This document shows, one piece after another, positions 48,386 to 55,811 of a stretch of 64,000 bases of DNA; position 1 is the first letter of the stretch; each line of letters opens with the position of its first letter. A model generated the notes under the pieces. That model made no database searches. It saw only the letters and a program-made list of their open reading frames with translations, and was not told the DNA's origin. The stretch is taken from assembly GCF_014201825.1 (NCBI RefSeq), contig NZ_JACHFJ010000001.1:124001-188000 (forward strand), written 5' to 3'. The DNA is from Acidocella aromatica (GTDB lineage: Bacteria; Pseudomonadota; Alphaproteobacteria; Acetobacterales; Acetobacteraceae). The position numbers were made by a program, and so were the translations under genes.

Positions 48386-48414
48386 TGCTTAGTCCCCGGC
48401 ACCGGCTGGGTCAA
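48386..48414 (-). promoter_or_regulatory. Candidate sdhCDAB promoter
   Basis: On the minus strand TTGACC (48414-48409) and TAAGCA (48391-48386) are spaced 17 bases apart, about 42 bases before the sdhC start. The -35 is good and the -10 is weak. Confidence 0.35.
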
Positions 48415-48437
48415 CGCTTTACGCCAAGCCCTATAAC

Positions 48438-49070
48438 CTATTCAGGGGGGAGCTGGAACAACGTAACGATGCGTTGCTGGGTGTCCTCAAGCTCAAGGCT
48501 CGTTGGCACGGAGATCTCCGCCAAGATCTTGCCGCGGGCCGAAGGCAGGTATTTCCTGCCCGGATCGGCGATGATCACCGGAACCTCGCGCGCGCAGGCG
48601 GCGAGCCAGGGGAGAATGTGCCGGGTCATCGGCGCCTCATAGCAGACATCTCCGCAGAGAATGACATCCCACCGGCACGGGGTGCCGACGATGTCTCCCA
48701 GCAGCACCTCAAGCTCGACTCCGTTGGCCGCGGCATTCAGGCGCATTGCCGCGGCGGCGAGCGGATCGATCTCCGCCGCCTCCACATGGGCGGCGCCGGC
48801 GCGCATGCAAGCCAATGCGGCGAGTCCGCAGCCGGCGGCGAAGTCCAGCACACGCTTGCCGCGCACGAGACCGGGGTTTTGGCTGATGTGCAGTGCCAGC
48901 GCCTCGGAGCCGGGCCAAGCGAAGGCCCAGAAAGGCGGCTGCATATTGTGCTTACGAAGGAAGTCTTCGGTCGCCAGCCAGAGCGGCGTCAGCTCGGTGG
49001 CGAGATGCAGGCGGATCTCCGGCACCAGAACGGCCTGCGTCAGCCTCGTATGCGCCTCGACGAACGCCAC
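48438..49070 (-). CDS. SAM-dependent methyltransferase (protein-lysine MTase-like)
   Basis: The product of about 210 residues resembles the ETFB-lysine/nicotinamide N-methylase-like family. PPFWAFAWPGSEALALHI at about 45-62 is followed by the SAM loop VLDFAAGCGLAALA near 74-87, AAEIDPLAAAAMRLNAAANG and DVILCGDVCYEAPM. The best methylation candidate is a protein lysine, possibly electron-transfer flavoprotein, but this is uncertain. The start is unclear: the GTG at 49070 has GGAGG only two bases away, and the frame is open to 49112 without an ATG. Confidence 0.82.
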   Translation of the reverse strand: MAFVEAHTRLTQAVLVPEIRLHLATELTPLWLATEDFLRKHNMQPPFWAFAWPGSEALALHISQNPGLVRGKRVLDFAAGCGLAALACMRAGAAHVEAAEIDPLAAAAMRLNAAANGVELEVLLGDIVGTPCRWDVILCGDVCYEAPMTRHILPWLAACAREVPVIIADPGRKYLPSARGKILAEISVPTSLELEDTQQRIVTLFQLPPE

Positions 49071-49112
49071 TGCCTCCAGCGGCGTGGGAATGGTCTCAGA
49101 CAGGGGGGTTGA

Positions 49113-49361
49113 TCAGGCAGCGCGGCCGATCTTCGCGACCGGCCCGCGGAAGATGCTCTCCACGAAACCGTCCGCCTCGGACAGCTCGTCCAACAGCGCC
49201 TCGATGCCCTTGCGCTCTTCCAACTGGAAGGCCCAACGGCTGGCGACTGGCCAAAACACGATGGTAGCCTGCATCAGCAAAGCGATGACACCGCCAAAGG
49301 TCCGGCCATTGGCAAAAAGCACTGCGCAAGGCAGAAACTTGGCCAAATTGAAGGACTTCAT
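49113..49361 (-). CDS. Small membrane protein, paralogue of the gene at 49686-49943
   Basis: The 82-residue product has a short basic N-terminus, a hydrophobic segment (about 23-40) containing GRTFGGVIALLMQ and FWPVASRWA, then an amphipathic ERKGIEALLDELSEAD stretch and a basic end. It aligns with its neighbour through GR-x(3)-G, MQ-x(2)-xV-x-WP and ER-x(2)-x-ALLDxxS. It may be a distant member of the small YqaE/Pmp3-like membrane proteins, but I cannot confirm this. AGGAG precedes the ATG. The gene lies 42 bases before the methyltransferase start. Confidence 0.75.
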   Translation of the reverse strand: MKSFNLAKFLPCAVLFANGRTFGGVIALLMQATIVFWPVASRWAFQLEERKGIEALLDELSEADGFVESIFRGPVAKIGRAA

Positions 49362-49685
49362 AGGAAACTCCTAAATTCTCGCTAAAGTGTTGTCGCGTTA
49401 GCAACTTTTCGTCAAGAATTTTATCGAACGGAAAAAGCCTCGAAGTCACCCGAAACCATACCCAAAACAGTTCAAAATCAACGTTTTTGCAATGCAACCA
49501 CCACAAAAATTGGGGCAACCATCCAAAAACGTCAGCCCCGGAAAAATTCTCAGCAAAATAAATTAATAATTTGATTTTAAACAAAACCACTAACACGCTT
49601 TATGTTAGTAATCTTCCCTGAACGACCGCAATTTTGTCTCAGAGACCGATACAGACAAGGGAAAAAGTGATATTGAAATGGTTTT
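49362..49685. promoter_or_regulatory. AT-rich intergenic region with inverted repeats
   Basis: These 324 bases are far more AT-rich than the flanks and I see no credible gene in them. Just upstream of the 82-residue gene, AAATTCT (49373-49379) and AGAATTT (49415-49421) can pair, enclosing GCTAA/TTAGC (49381-49385, 49398-49402), and the outer stem abuts the AGGAG ribosome site. A separate perfect repeat, ACTAACA-N7-TGTTAGT, lies at 49589-49609. A TTGACG at about 49413-49408 on the minus strand may be a -35. Confidence 0.45.
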
Positions 49686-49943
49686 TTAAATAACCGCATC
49701 CGCTATGGAGGCATCAGCCTCCACCGGAACAGGTGAGAGGCTACCATATGGCCGGCAAGCATAGCTCACCGATATTTGATCAAGCAGCGCCTGAACTCTG
49801 CGCTCCTGGACGAACTCATTCCCCAGGCGCACCGCCATCGGCCACAAGACAAGGCTGAGCTGCATGGCCAGCATCGACAACCCCAAAGTAACCCGCCCGG
49901 CACGAAACGCGGCCAGCCACGGGCAAACAAGCATTTTGCTCAT
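49686..49943 (-). CDS. Small membrane protein, paralogue of the gene at 49113-49361
   Basis: The 85-residue product has a hydrophobic core (about 5-45) with RAGRVTLGLSMLAMQLSLVLWP, then the QERRVQALLDQIS helix shared with its paralogue, and an acidic, unrelated C-terminus. The start MSKMLV (ATG at 49943) matches the paralogue start and has GGGGAG eight bases upstream. The open frame runs to 50012, but that part is the folded leader. Function is unknown. Confidence 0.75.
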   Translation of the reverse strand: MSKMLVCPWLAAFRAGRVTLGLSMLAMQLSLVLWPMAVRLGNEFVQERRVQALLDQISVSYACRPYGSLSPVPVEADASIADAVI

Positions 49944-49957
49944 TATCATTCTCCCCA

Positions 49958-50038
49958 TCCCGCGAAGCCAAGTGGTTCGCCTCAGGTGAGCAAGATCAAC
50001 ACGATCTTCCACCTAAGGTTCAAATAAACTTCGCGGGA
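49958..50038 (-). ncRNA. Structured 5' leader RNA upstream of the 85-residue membrane protein
   Basis: On the minus strand the leader can fold into a closed structure. Outer helix P1 is TCCCGCGAAG (50038-50029) with CTTCGCGGGA (49967-49958), 10 perfect pairs. Inside it CCTTAGGTG (50018-50010) pairs with CACCTGAGG (49988-49980), nine pairs with one U-G wobble, capped by AAGATC/GATCTT with a five-base loop. P1 ends directly before the GGGGAG ribosome site. It resembles a cis-regulatory leader. I do not recognise it as a known riboswitch, and the role is inference. Confidence 0.5.
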
Positions 50039-50043
50039 ATTTT

Positions 50044-50096
50044 ATTAACGGGCGTTAATGCTGACCTAATTCCAGCCCTAAGCGCCCATTAACGCC
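50044..50096. repeat. ATTAACG half-site palindromes
   Basis: ATTAACG-GG-CGTTAAT (50044-50059) is a perfect palindrome. A third half-site at 50088-50094 lies in CATTAACGCC (50087-50096), which is also a perfect 10-bp inverted copy of GGCGTTAATG (50051-50060). The cluster lies between the ubiK stop and the structured leader, in the likely promoter region of the 85-residue gene. It may be an operator or, as a large hairpin, a weak terminator of ubiK. Confidence 0.5.
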
Positions 50097-50104
50097 AAGC
50101 CGGT

Positions 50105-50380
50105 TCAGCTGGCGAGGTCGCTGGTCTCGTCGGTCTCGGGGGCCCCCGACTCCAGCGCGGCGACGCGGCGCTCCAACGCCTCCACCTCGGCCTTGGCACG
50201 GCGCGCGAGCTCGGCCATGGCCTCAAACTCCTCGCGCTTCACCAGGTCCAGGCGGCGCACCGCCTCATCGACCCGCGCGCGCACCAGGGAGGAAACCTCC
50301 TCGCGCACCCCCGCCAGGGCGGAAATCGCGCCACCGGCGACACCTGCCAGGTCATCGAAAAATTTCGGACGTTCGGTCAT
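50105..50380 (-). CDS. ubiK: UbiK-family accessory factor
   Basis: The 91-residue product matches the UbiK/YqiC (BMFP) family, coiled-coil proteins that assist aerobic ubiquinone synthesis and show membrane-fusogenic activity in vitro. The family signature RRLDLVKREEFEAMAELARRAKAEVEALERRVAALE lies at about 42-77, with an N-terminal amphipathic segment (FFDDLAGVAGGAI). An AGAAGG site precedes the ATG at 50380. It diverges from hldD. Confidence 0.88.
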   Translation of the reverse strand: MTERPKFFDDLAGVAGGAISALAGVREEVSSLVRARVDEAVRRLDLVKREEFEAMAELARRAKAEVEALERRVAALESGAPETDETSDLAS

Positions 50381-50426
50381 CGGGCGGGCCTTCTCTGTTG
50401 TGACGGTTCTCCATATAAACCGGCAT

Positions 50427-51410
50427 ATGATATTGGTCACGGGTGGCGCAGGGTTTATCGGCTCCAATCTCCACGCGGCACTGGCCGCGGGGGGGCAGGA
50501 GGTCATCATCTCCGACTGGCTCGGCCATGAAGGCAATAAGTGGCGGAACTTCTACCACCACCCACCCGCCACCGTGATTCCGCCCGAGGCGCTGGACGCC
50601 TTCCTCGAGCACGACATGCGGCTCACCACCATCGTGCATCTGGGCGCCATCTCGGAAACCACGGCGACCGACGCGGATCTGGTCTGGCACACAAATTTCA
50701 CACTTAGCCAGAAGCTTTGGACGTGGTGCACCTCGCGCCGGGTGCGTTTCATCTACGCCTCCTCCGCCGCCACCTATGGCGACGGCTCAGCCGGATTCGA
50801 CGACGACATGTCGCTCGAGTACCTGCACAAGCTGCAACCGCTGAACCTGTATGGCTGGAGCAAGCACGCTTTCGACCTCTGGGTGGCGCAGCAGAACAAG
50901 GAGCACGCCCACATGCCACCCAACTGGGCGGGGGTGAAGTTCTTCAACGTCTATGGCCCCAACGAGTATCACAAAGGCAAGATGATCTCGGTGGTGAAGG
51001 TGAAGCACGACGAGGTGCAGGCGGGCGGCCCGGCGCGGCTGTTCCGCTCCGACCGGCCGGACATCCCCGATGGCGAGCAGAAGCGCGACTTCATTTATAT
51101 CGACGACGTGGTGGCCGCGCTGCAATTCCTTATCGGCGTGCCGCAGCTCACTGGCATCTATAATCTCGGCACCGGCATCGCGCGTTCCTATGCCGACCTC
51201 GCCCGCGCGGTATGCACCGCCAATGGGGTGGAGGAGCGGATCGAGTTCATCGATATGCCGCAAAACCTGCACGGGCAGTATCAGTCCTACACCGCCGCAA
51301 AGATGGAGCGGCTGCGCGCCATCGGCTTCGACCATCAGTTCCACACGTTGGAACAGGGGGTCGTCGCCTATATCCAGAATCACCTACTCAAGCCGGACTC
51401 GTATCGCTGA
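50427..51410 (+). CDS. hldD: ADP-L-glycero-D-manno-heptose 6-epimerase
   Basis: This enzyme makes the ADP-heptose used in the lipopolysaccharide inner core. The 327-residue product is an NADP-type short-chain dehydrogenase with VTGGAGFIGSNL at about 4-15, the ASSAATYGDG segment near residue 114, the catalytic YGWSK near 140 and FFNVYGPNEYHKG near 171-183. The ATG at 50427 has only a weak ribosome site. Its TGA overlaps the lgt ATG by one base. Confidence 0.93.
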   Translation: MILVTGGAGFIGSNLHAALAAGGQEVIISDWLGHEGNKWRNFYHHPPATVIPPEALDAFLEHDMRLTTIVHLGAISETTATDADLVWHTNFTLSQKLWTWCTSRRVRFIYASSAATYGDGSAGFDDDMSLEYLHKLQPLNLYGWSKHAFDLWVAQQNKEHAHMPPNWAGVKFFNVYGPNEYHKGKMISVVKVKHDEVQAGGPARLFRSDRPDIPDGEQKRDFIYIDDVVAALQFLIGVPQLTGIYNLGTGIARSYADLARAVCTANGVEERIEFIDMPQNLHGQYQSYTAAKMERLRAIGFDHQFHTLEQGVVAYIQNHLLKPDSYR

Positions 51411-52231
51411 TGGTCTTCACCTGGCCCAATTTCTCGCCCGTGCTGTTCAGCATCGGGCCGTTCGGCGTGCATTACTACGCGCTGGCCTACATCAGCGGGC
51501 TACTGCTCGGCTGGTGGCTGGCGCGCAGGCTGGTGGCACTCGCCCCCGTGGCGGCCAACGCGGCGCAGGTGGATGACTTCCTCACTTGGGCGGTACTGGG
51601 CGTGCTGCTGGGCGGGCGGATCGGCTATGTGCTGTTCTACCAGCTGCACCAGGAAACGCTGGGACAATTGCTGGCGCATCCCATCGACATCATCGCCGTT
51701 TGGCACGGGGGCATGAGCTCGCATGGTGGATTTATCGGTGTCGCCATCGCCATTGCCTGGTTCAGCCTGAAACACGGGCTAAACATGCTGCGCTTTGCCG
51801 ACCGCATCGCGGTCTGCGTGCCGATCGGGCTGTTCCTGGGCCGCTGCGCCAATTTCATAAATGGCGAGCTGTGGGGCCGGGTGGCGGAGAGCAACTGGTT
51901 TCCGGTGCTGGTGGTGTATCCGCAATCGGGCACGCTGGCGCCGCGCTATCCGTCCGAGCTGATCGAGGCCGCGACGGAAGGGTTGATCCTGTTCCTGATC
52001 ATGATTTTCTCGGTCCGTTGCACGGCCTTGCGCAACCGCGAGGGCGCGCTCACCGGCATCTTCCTGGTCTTCTACGCCATTGCCCGCATCGTCTCGGAAT
52101 GCTTCCGTGAGCCGGATGCGTTCCTCGGTTTCCTGCCCTTCGGCACCACCATGGGGCAGGTGCTCTCGATCCCCGTGCTACTGGCCGGAATCGGGGTGTT
52201 CGCCTACGCGATGCGCAAACGTGCAGCCTGA
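51410..52231 (+). CDS. lgt: Phosphatidylglycerol--prolipoprotein diacylglyceryl transferase
   Basis: This inner-membrane enzyme adds diacylglycerol to the lipobox cysteine of preprolipoproteins. The 273-residue product has about seven hydrophobic segments and the Lgt signatures HGGMSSHGGFIG near 98-109 and GRCANFINGELWGR near 141-154. The start at 51410 overlaps the hldD stop (TGATG). The open frame upstream to 51212 is an hldD shadow. Confidence 0.96.
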   Translation: MVFTWPNFSPVLFSIGPFGVHYYALAYISGLLLGWWLARRLVALAPVAANAAQVDDFLTWAVLGVLLGGRIGYVLFYQLHQETLGQLLAHPIDIIAVWHGGMSSHGGFIGVAIAIAWFSLKHGLNMLRFADRIAVCVPIGLFLGRCANFINGELWGRVAESNWFPVLVVYPQSGTLAPRYPSELIEAATEGLILFLIMIFSVRCTALRNREGALTGIFLVFYAIARIVSECFREPDAFLGFLPFGTTMGQVLSIPVLLAGIGVFAYAMRKRAA

Positions 52232-53141
52232 ACGCTTCGACCATTTCATGGCTCGCGCCAACGCCGCGTATTACGCGCGCGGTGCCTTCACGCGCGATTT
52301 CGTCACCGCGCCGGAACTGACGCAGGTATTCGGCGAACTGCTCGGCGCCTGGGCGAAGATCGTCTGGCAGATGCTCGGCGCGCCGGAGGACGTGATGCTG
52401 GTGGAGGCCGGCCCCGGGCGCGGCGTGCTGATGGCCGACGCGTTGCGGGTATGGAACGCGCCCTCCGTGCATTTCATCGAATCCTCCCCGGCGCTACGGG
52501 CCAAGCAAGCCAGGCGCGTGCCCCGCGCCATGTGGCACGACTCGCTGGACTCGCTCCCCCCCGGCCCGGTGATCCTGCTGGCCAATGAGTTTCTCGACGC
52601 CCTGCCCGTGCGCCAGTTCATCCGTGGCGAGGCCGGGTGGATGGAGCGCCATGTGGCCGACGGCGCCTATGTGGACCTGCCTACGGACTATTCCCTGCCC
52701 GACGCCCCAGTGGGCAGCGTGCGCGAGGTGAACGAACCGGCGCTGGAATTCTGCCGCAAGCTGGCAGCGCGGGGTGGCGTGGGGCTGTTCATCGATTACG
52801 GCCCCATGCACTCGGGCGTGGGCGAGAGCGTGCAGGCCATCCGCCACGGCGAATACGCCGACCCGCTGCAATACCCCGGCGAGGCGGACATCACCGCGCA
52901 TGTGGATTTTGGGGCGATCAAGGCCGCCGTGCATACACAAGGGCCGGTGAAGCAGAACGCTTTCCTCACCGCGCTCGGGCTGTTCCAGCGCAGCGATATT
53001 CTGGCCCAGCGCCACCCGGACAAGGCGCAGGACCTGAAACTCGCCGTGCACCGCCTGACCGCGCCCGAGGCCATGGGCAGCCTGTTTAAAGCAATTGTGG
53101 TTTGCCCTGAGAGCCTGCCCGGTCTACCGGGATTCGCATGA
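52221..53141 (+). CDS. MidA/NDUFAF7-type SAM-dependent methyltransferase
   Basis: The product of about 306 residues belongs to the MidA family, whose mitochondrial member NDUFAF7 methylates an arginine of complex I. It has FMARANAAYYARGAFTRDFVTAPELTQVFGELLGAW near the N-terminus, the SAM segment LVEAGPGRGVLMADAL near 56-71, and LANEFLDALPVRQF, GLFIDYG, DITAHVDFGAIK further on. I chose the GTG at 52221 because it keeps the conserved ERFDHFM lead-in; it overlaps lgt by 11 bases. An ATG at 52248 is the alternative. The methylation target is not shown by the sequence. Confidence 0.87.
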   Translation: MQPERFDHFMARANAAYYARGAFTRDFVTAPELTQVFGELLGAWAKIVWQMLGAPEDVMLVEAGPGRGVLMADALRVWNAPSVHFIESSPALRAKQARRVPRAMWHDSLDSLPPGPVILLANEFLDALPVRQFIRGEAGWMERHVADGAYVDLPTDYSLPDAPVGSVREVNEPALEFCRKLAARGGVGLFIDYGPMHSGVGESVQAIRHGEYADPLQYPGEADITAHVDFGAIKAAVHTQGPVKQNAFLTALGLFQRSDILAQRHPDKAQDLKLAVHRLTAPEAMGSLFKAIVVCPESLPGLPGFA

Positions 53142-53872
53142 CGGAATTCTTCACCGGGTCACTCAAGGCGAAACACGGATTCTTCACCCGCAATGGCGGC
53201 GTGTCGCAGGGGCTGTACGCCAGCCTCAATTGCAGCTTCTCCTCGGACAATCCCGACCATGTGCGGGAGAACCGCGCCCGCGTGGCGGCCGCCATGGGAG
53301 TGAAGCGCGAACATCTGCTGGGGGTGAAGCAGGTGCATGGCGATGGCGTGGTGACGGTGCGCGCCCCCTGGGCGGAAGGCGCTGGCCCCGCCGCCGATGC
53401 GCTGGTGACGAACCTGCCGGGCTTGGCGCTGGGGGTGATAACCGCCGATTGCGCGCCGGTGCTGTTCTGTGCCGAGGGCGTGGTGGGCGCCGCCCATGCT
53501 GGCTGGCGCGGGGCGCTGGCCGGGGTGCTGGAGGCCACGGCAGCTGCGATGCGCGAACTCGGCGCGCGGGATATCCATGCCGTGATTGGCCCCTGCATCG
53601 GTCAGGCGAGCTACGAGGTGGGCGCGGACATGCGTGACGCCGTGCTGGCCCGCCACACCACGGATACGCAGTTCTTCGAGGCGGGCCGCCCTGGACATTG
53701 GCACTTCGACCTGCCCGGCTACTGCGCCGCGCGTCTGCACGCGGCGGGAGTAAAAGCCGAGGCGCTGGGGCTGGATACCTATGCCCAGGAGCAGGAATTC
53801 TTCTCCTACCGGCGCAAAACTTTGCGCGGCGAGGCGGCAACCGGCCACCAGATCTCGGTGATCCGCCTGTGA
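53138..53872 (+). CDS. pgeF: Peptidoglycan editing factor PgeF (multicopper polyphenol oxidoreductase family)
   Basis: The 244-residue product matches the YfiH/YlmD family, first described as laccase-like; PgeF of E. coli removes wrongly incorporated residues from peptidoglycan precursors. It has HGFFTRNGGVS near 13-23, KQVHGD near 64-69, ADCAPVLF near 101-108 and AAHAGWRGAL near 117-126, which supply the Cys/His metal residues. The ATG overlaps the MidA stop by four bases. Confidence 0.92.
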   Translation: MTEFFTGSLKAKHGFFTRNGGVSQGLYASLNCSFSSDNPDHVRENRARVAAAMGVKREHLLGVKQVHGDGVVTVRAPWAEGAGPAADALVTNLPGLALGVITADCAPVLFCAEGVVGAAHAGWRGALAGVLEATAAAMRELGARDIHAVIGPCIGQASYEVGADMRDAVLARHTTDTQFFEAGRPGHWHFDLPGYCAARLHAAGVKAEALGLDTYAQEQEFFSYRRKTLRGEAATGHQISVIRL

Positions 53873-54744
53873 GGCGCACCGCCCTGGCCCTGCCTCTGCT
53901 TCTCGCCGCCTGTGGTACGCTGCCGCAGCCTTTCTATGGCAACCCAGGTCCGGCAGGAGCGAAACTCGCCATCCCCCCTGCCCCGGTGCTGATGGTCCCC
54001 GCCCCAAAAACCGCGCTGCTGGACGGTAAATCCGCCACCGCCTATGCGGGCGACCTTTCCACCGCGCTGGTGAATTACGATGTCCCCGCCGTGAGCGGCG
54101 CTGGCGGCAAGCAGAGCTGGCGCCTTGGTATCAGCGCCAATCAGGCCGGGGATATTGTGACGCCGCGTTACGTCATCACCGGGCCGGACGGCAAGGAATA
54201 CGGCCATCAGGACGGCGCGCCCGTGCCCGCCCAGGGCTGGACGAGCGGCGATGCCCAGACGCTGAACAACGCGGCATCGACGGATGCGGCGCCCCTGTCC
54301 AAACTACTGGCGGCGATCAACGCGCAGATCCAGCAGAGCAACCCGGAATCGCTGGAGAACCGACCGCCCCGAATTTTCGTCGGCACGGTGAGCGGCGCGC
54401 CAGGGGATGGCAACAGCACGCTGCCTCTGAACCTCAAACGCAACCTGCCTGGCGCGGATGACGTGCTTGCCAAAGACGCGAAGAACGCGGACTTCACCGT
54501 GACCTGCACGGTAAAGACCAAGCCCGACACGGGCGGGCAACTCCAGGTGGAGCTGGACTGGGTGGTGCGCGACGGCAATGGCCGCATCGCGGGGCAGGTG
54601 ACGCAGATCCACGACCTGGCCCCGGCGGATATCACCCCATACTGGGGCGATGTCGCCGCCGCCGCCGCACAGGAAGCGGCGGGGGGCATTCAGCAGGTGG
54701 TGAGCAATGCCGTGCTGAAGAAGGGGCAGAAGCCCACGTCTTAA
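53869..54744 (+). CDS. Predicted lipoprotein of unknown function
   Basis: The 291-residue product starts with GTG overlapping the pgeF stop (GTGA). A short basic n-region and a hydrophobic stretch end in the lipobox LLAAC, with the modified cysteine near residue 15, so it is probably exported and lipidated by Lgt, encoded three genes upstream. The mature part has a proline-rich region and a beta-rich domain with FVGTVSGAPGDGN and FTVTCTVKT. I do not recognise the family. Its last four bases overlap the convergent nitronate monooxygenase stop. Confidence 0.8.
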   Translation: MRRTALALPLLLAACGTLPQPFYGNPGPAGAKLAIPPAPVLMVPAPKTALLDGKSATAYAGDLSTALVNYDVPAVSGAGGKQSWRLGISANQAGDIVTPRYVITGPDGKEYGHQDGAPVPAQGWTSGDAQTLNNAASTDAAPLSKLLAAINAQIQQSNPESLENRPPRIFVGTVSGAPGDGNSTLPLNLKRNLPGADDVLAKDAKNADFTVTCTVKTKPDTGGQLQVELDWVVRDGNGRIAGQVTQIHDLAPADITPYWGDVAAAAAQEAAGGIQQVVSNAVLKKGQKPTS

Positions 54745-55811
54745 CAGAGGAGCTGCCGCGCCTCGTCCCACCACATCGCCGCGATTTCGCCAGCGGGGCG
54801 CGCGGGGGCCAGACGCGCCGACTGCCCGGCCCAGGCCTGCATCCTCGAAAGATCATTATTCCGCATTGCCGCGTCCCGCAGCGCCTGCGTAAGCCCGCGC
54901 TGCACCGGATAGGGCGCGGGCGGCGGAGCCTTGGGCGTGGCGGCGGCAAGGACATATTCGGTGGTGAGGCCCCTGCCCGTCCGCCCGGAAAAGGCGCGGG
55001 TGAGCATGGTGTCCTCGGGTTGGGCGGTGGCCAGGGCATCGGCCCAGCCCGAGGCGATGCCTGCCTCGGGCGCACGCAGGAAGCCAGTGCCGATCTGCAC
55101 AGCCGAGGCTCCCAGCAGCAGCGCCGCCGCGATGGTCCGGGCGTCGGCAATGCCACCCGCCGCGATAACGGGAATATCCACCGCATCGCACACCGCAGGC
55201 AGTAGGGCGAACAGGCCAATGGCGGCGCTCTCGGCCTCATTGGCTGCAAAGGCACCGCGATGCCCGCCGGCCTCGGCCCCCTGGGCGATGAGCGCATCGG
55301 CTCCGGCTGCTGCCGCCGCGCGGGCCTCCGCCACGGTGGTGACCGTGGCGAGCCATTTGATCCCCTCTTCCTTCAACCTCGCCACGAAATCCGCCGGGAA
55401 CAGCCCCATCATCGAGGATATGGCCGTGGGCCGGGCGGTAAAAATCGCCTCGCATTGCGCGGTGAAGTCTGGCGGGGTGGCGTTGCCCGCTTCGGGCGGT
55501 ACTGCCGGGCCCCATTGGCCGAGAAACTCGCGCAATGCGGCTTCATTGGCTTCATCGCGCCGGGGTGGCGGGTCCGGCACCCATAGGTTCATCTGGAACC
55601 TGCCATTGCTGGCGGCACGGAACTTTTCCGCCCAGTCGGCAATGGCCTGGGGTTGCATAAGCAGCGCGCCGCAGGCCCCAAGCCCGCCTGCATTCGCCAC
55701 GGCGGCGGATAGCACTGGCGGGCAAGCCCCGGCCATGGGGGCGAGCAATATGGGCAGGCGCAGCCCAAAAGCCGCGCAGAAGACTTCGGCACGAGCCAGA
55801 TCCTGTTTCAT
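54741..55811 (-). CDS. Nitronate monooxygenase (NAD(P)H-independent flavoprotein)
   Basis: This 356-residue FMN TIM-barrel protein belongs to the nitronate monooxygenase family, which oxidises toxic alkyl nitronates such as propionate-3-nitronate. It has PILLAPMAGACPPVLSAAVANAGGLG at about 19-44, the conserved histidine segment AQGAEAGGHRGAF near 175-187, and VIAAGGIADARTIAAALLLGASAVQIGTGFL. It is the second gene after the tyrosine phosphatase, with a four-base overlap. Confidence 0.88.
   Translation of the reverse strand: MKQDLARAEVFCAAFGLRLPILLAPMAGACPPVLSAAVANAGGLGACGALLMQPQAIADWAEKFRAASNGRFQMNLWVPDPPPRRDEANEAALREFLGQWGPAVPPEAGNATPPDFTAQCEAIFTARPTAISSMMGLFPADFVARLKEEGIKWLATVTTVAEARAAAAAGADALIAQGAEAGGHRGAFAANEAESAAIGLFALLPAVCDAVDIPVIAAGGIADARTIAAALLLGASAVQIGTGFLRAPEAGIASGWADALATAQPEDTMLTRAFSGRTGRGLTTEYVLAAATPKAPPPAPYPVQRGLTQALRDAAMRNNDLSRMQAWAGQSARLAPARPAGEIAAMWWDEARQLLC

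Noticed and set aside
49096-49596. 166-codon minus-strand frame through the AT-rich island
   Set aside because: It overlaps the better-supported 82-residue gene in another frame and has no ribosome site or family resemblance.
49944-50012. N-terminal extension of the 85-residue protein from a GTG at 50012
   Set aside because: The paralogue begins at the position matching the ATG at 49943, which has a good ribosome site. The extension lies in the folded leader.
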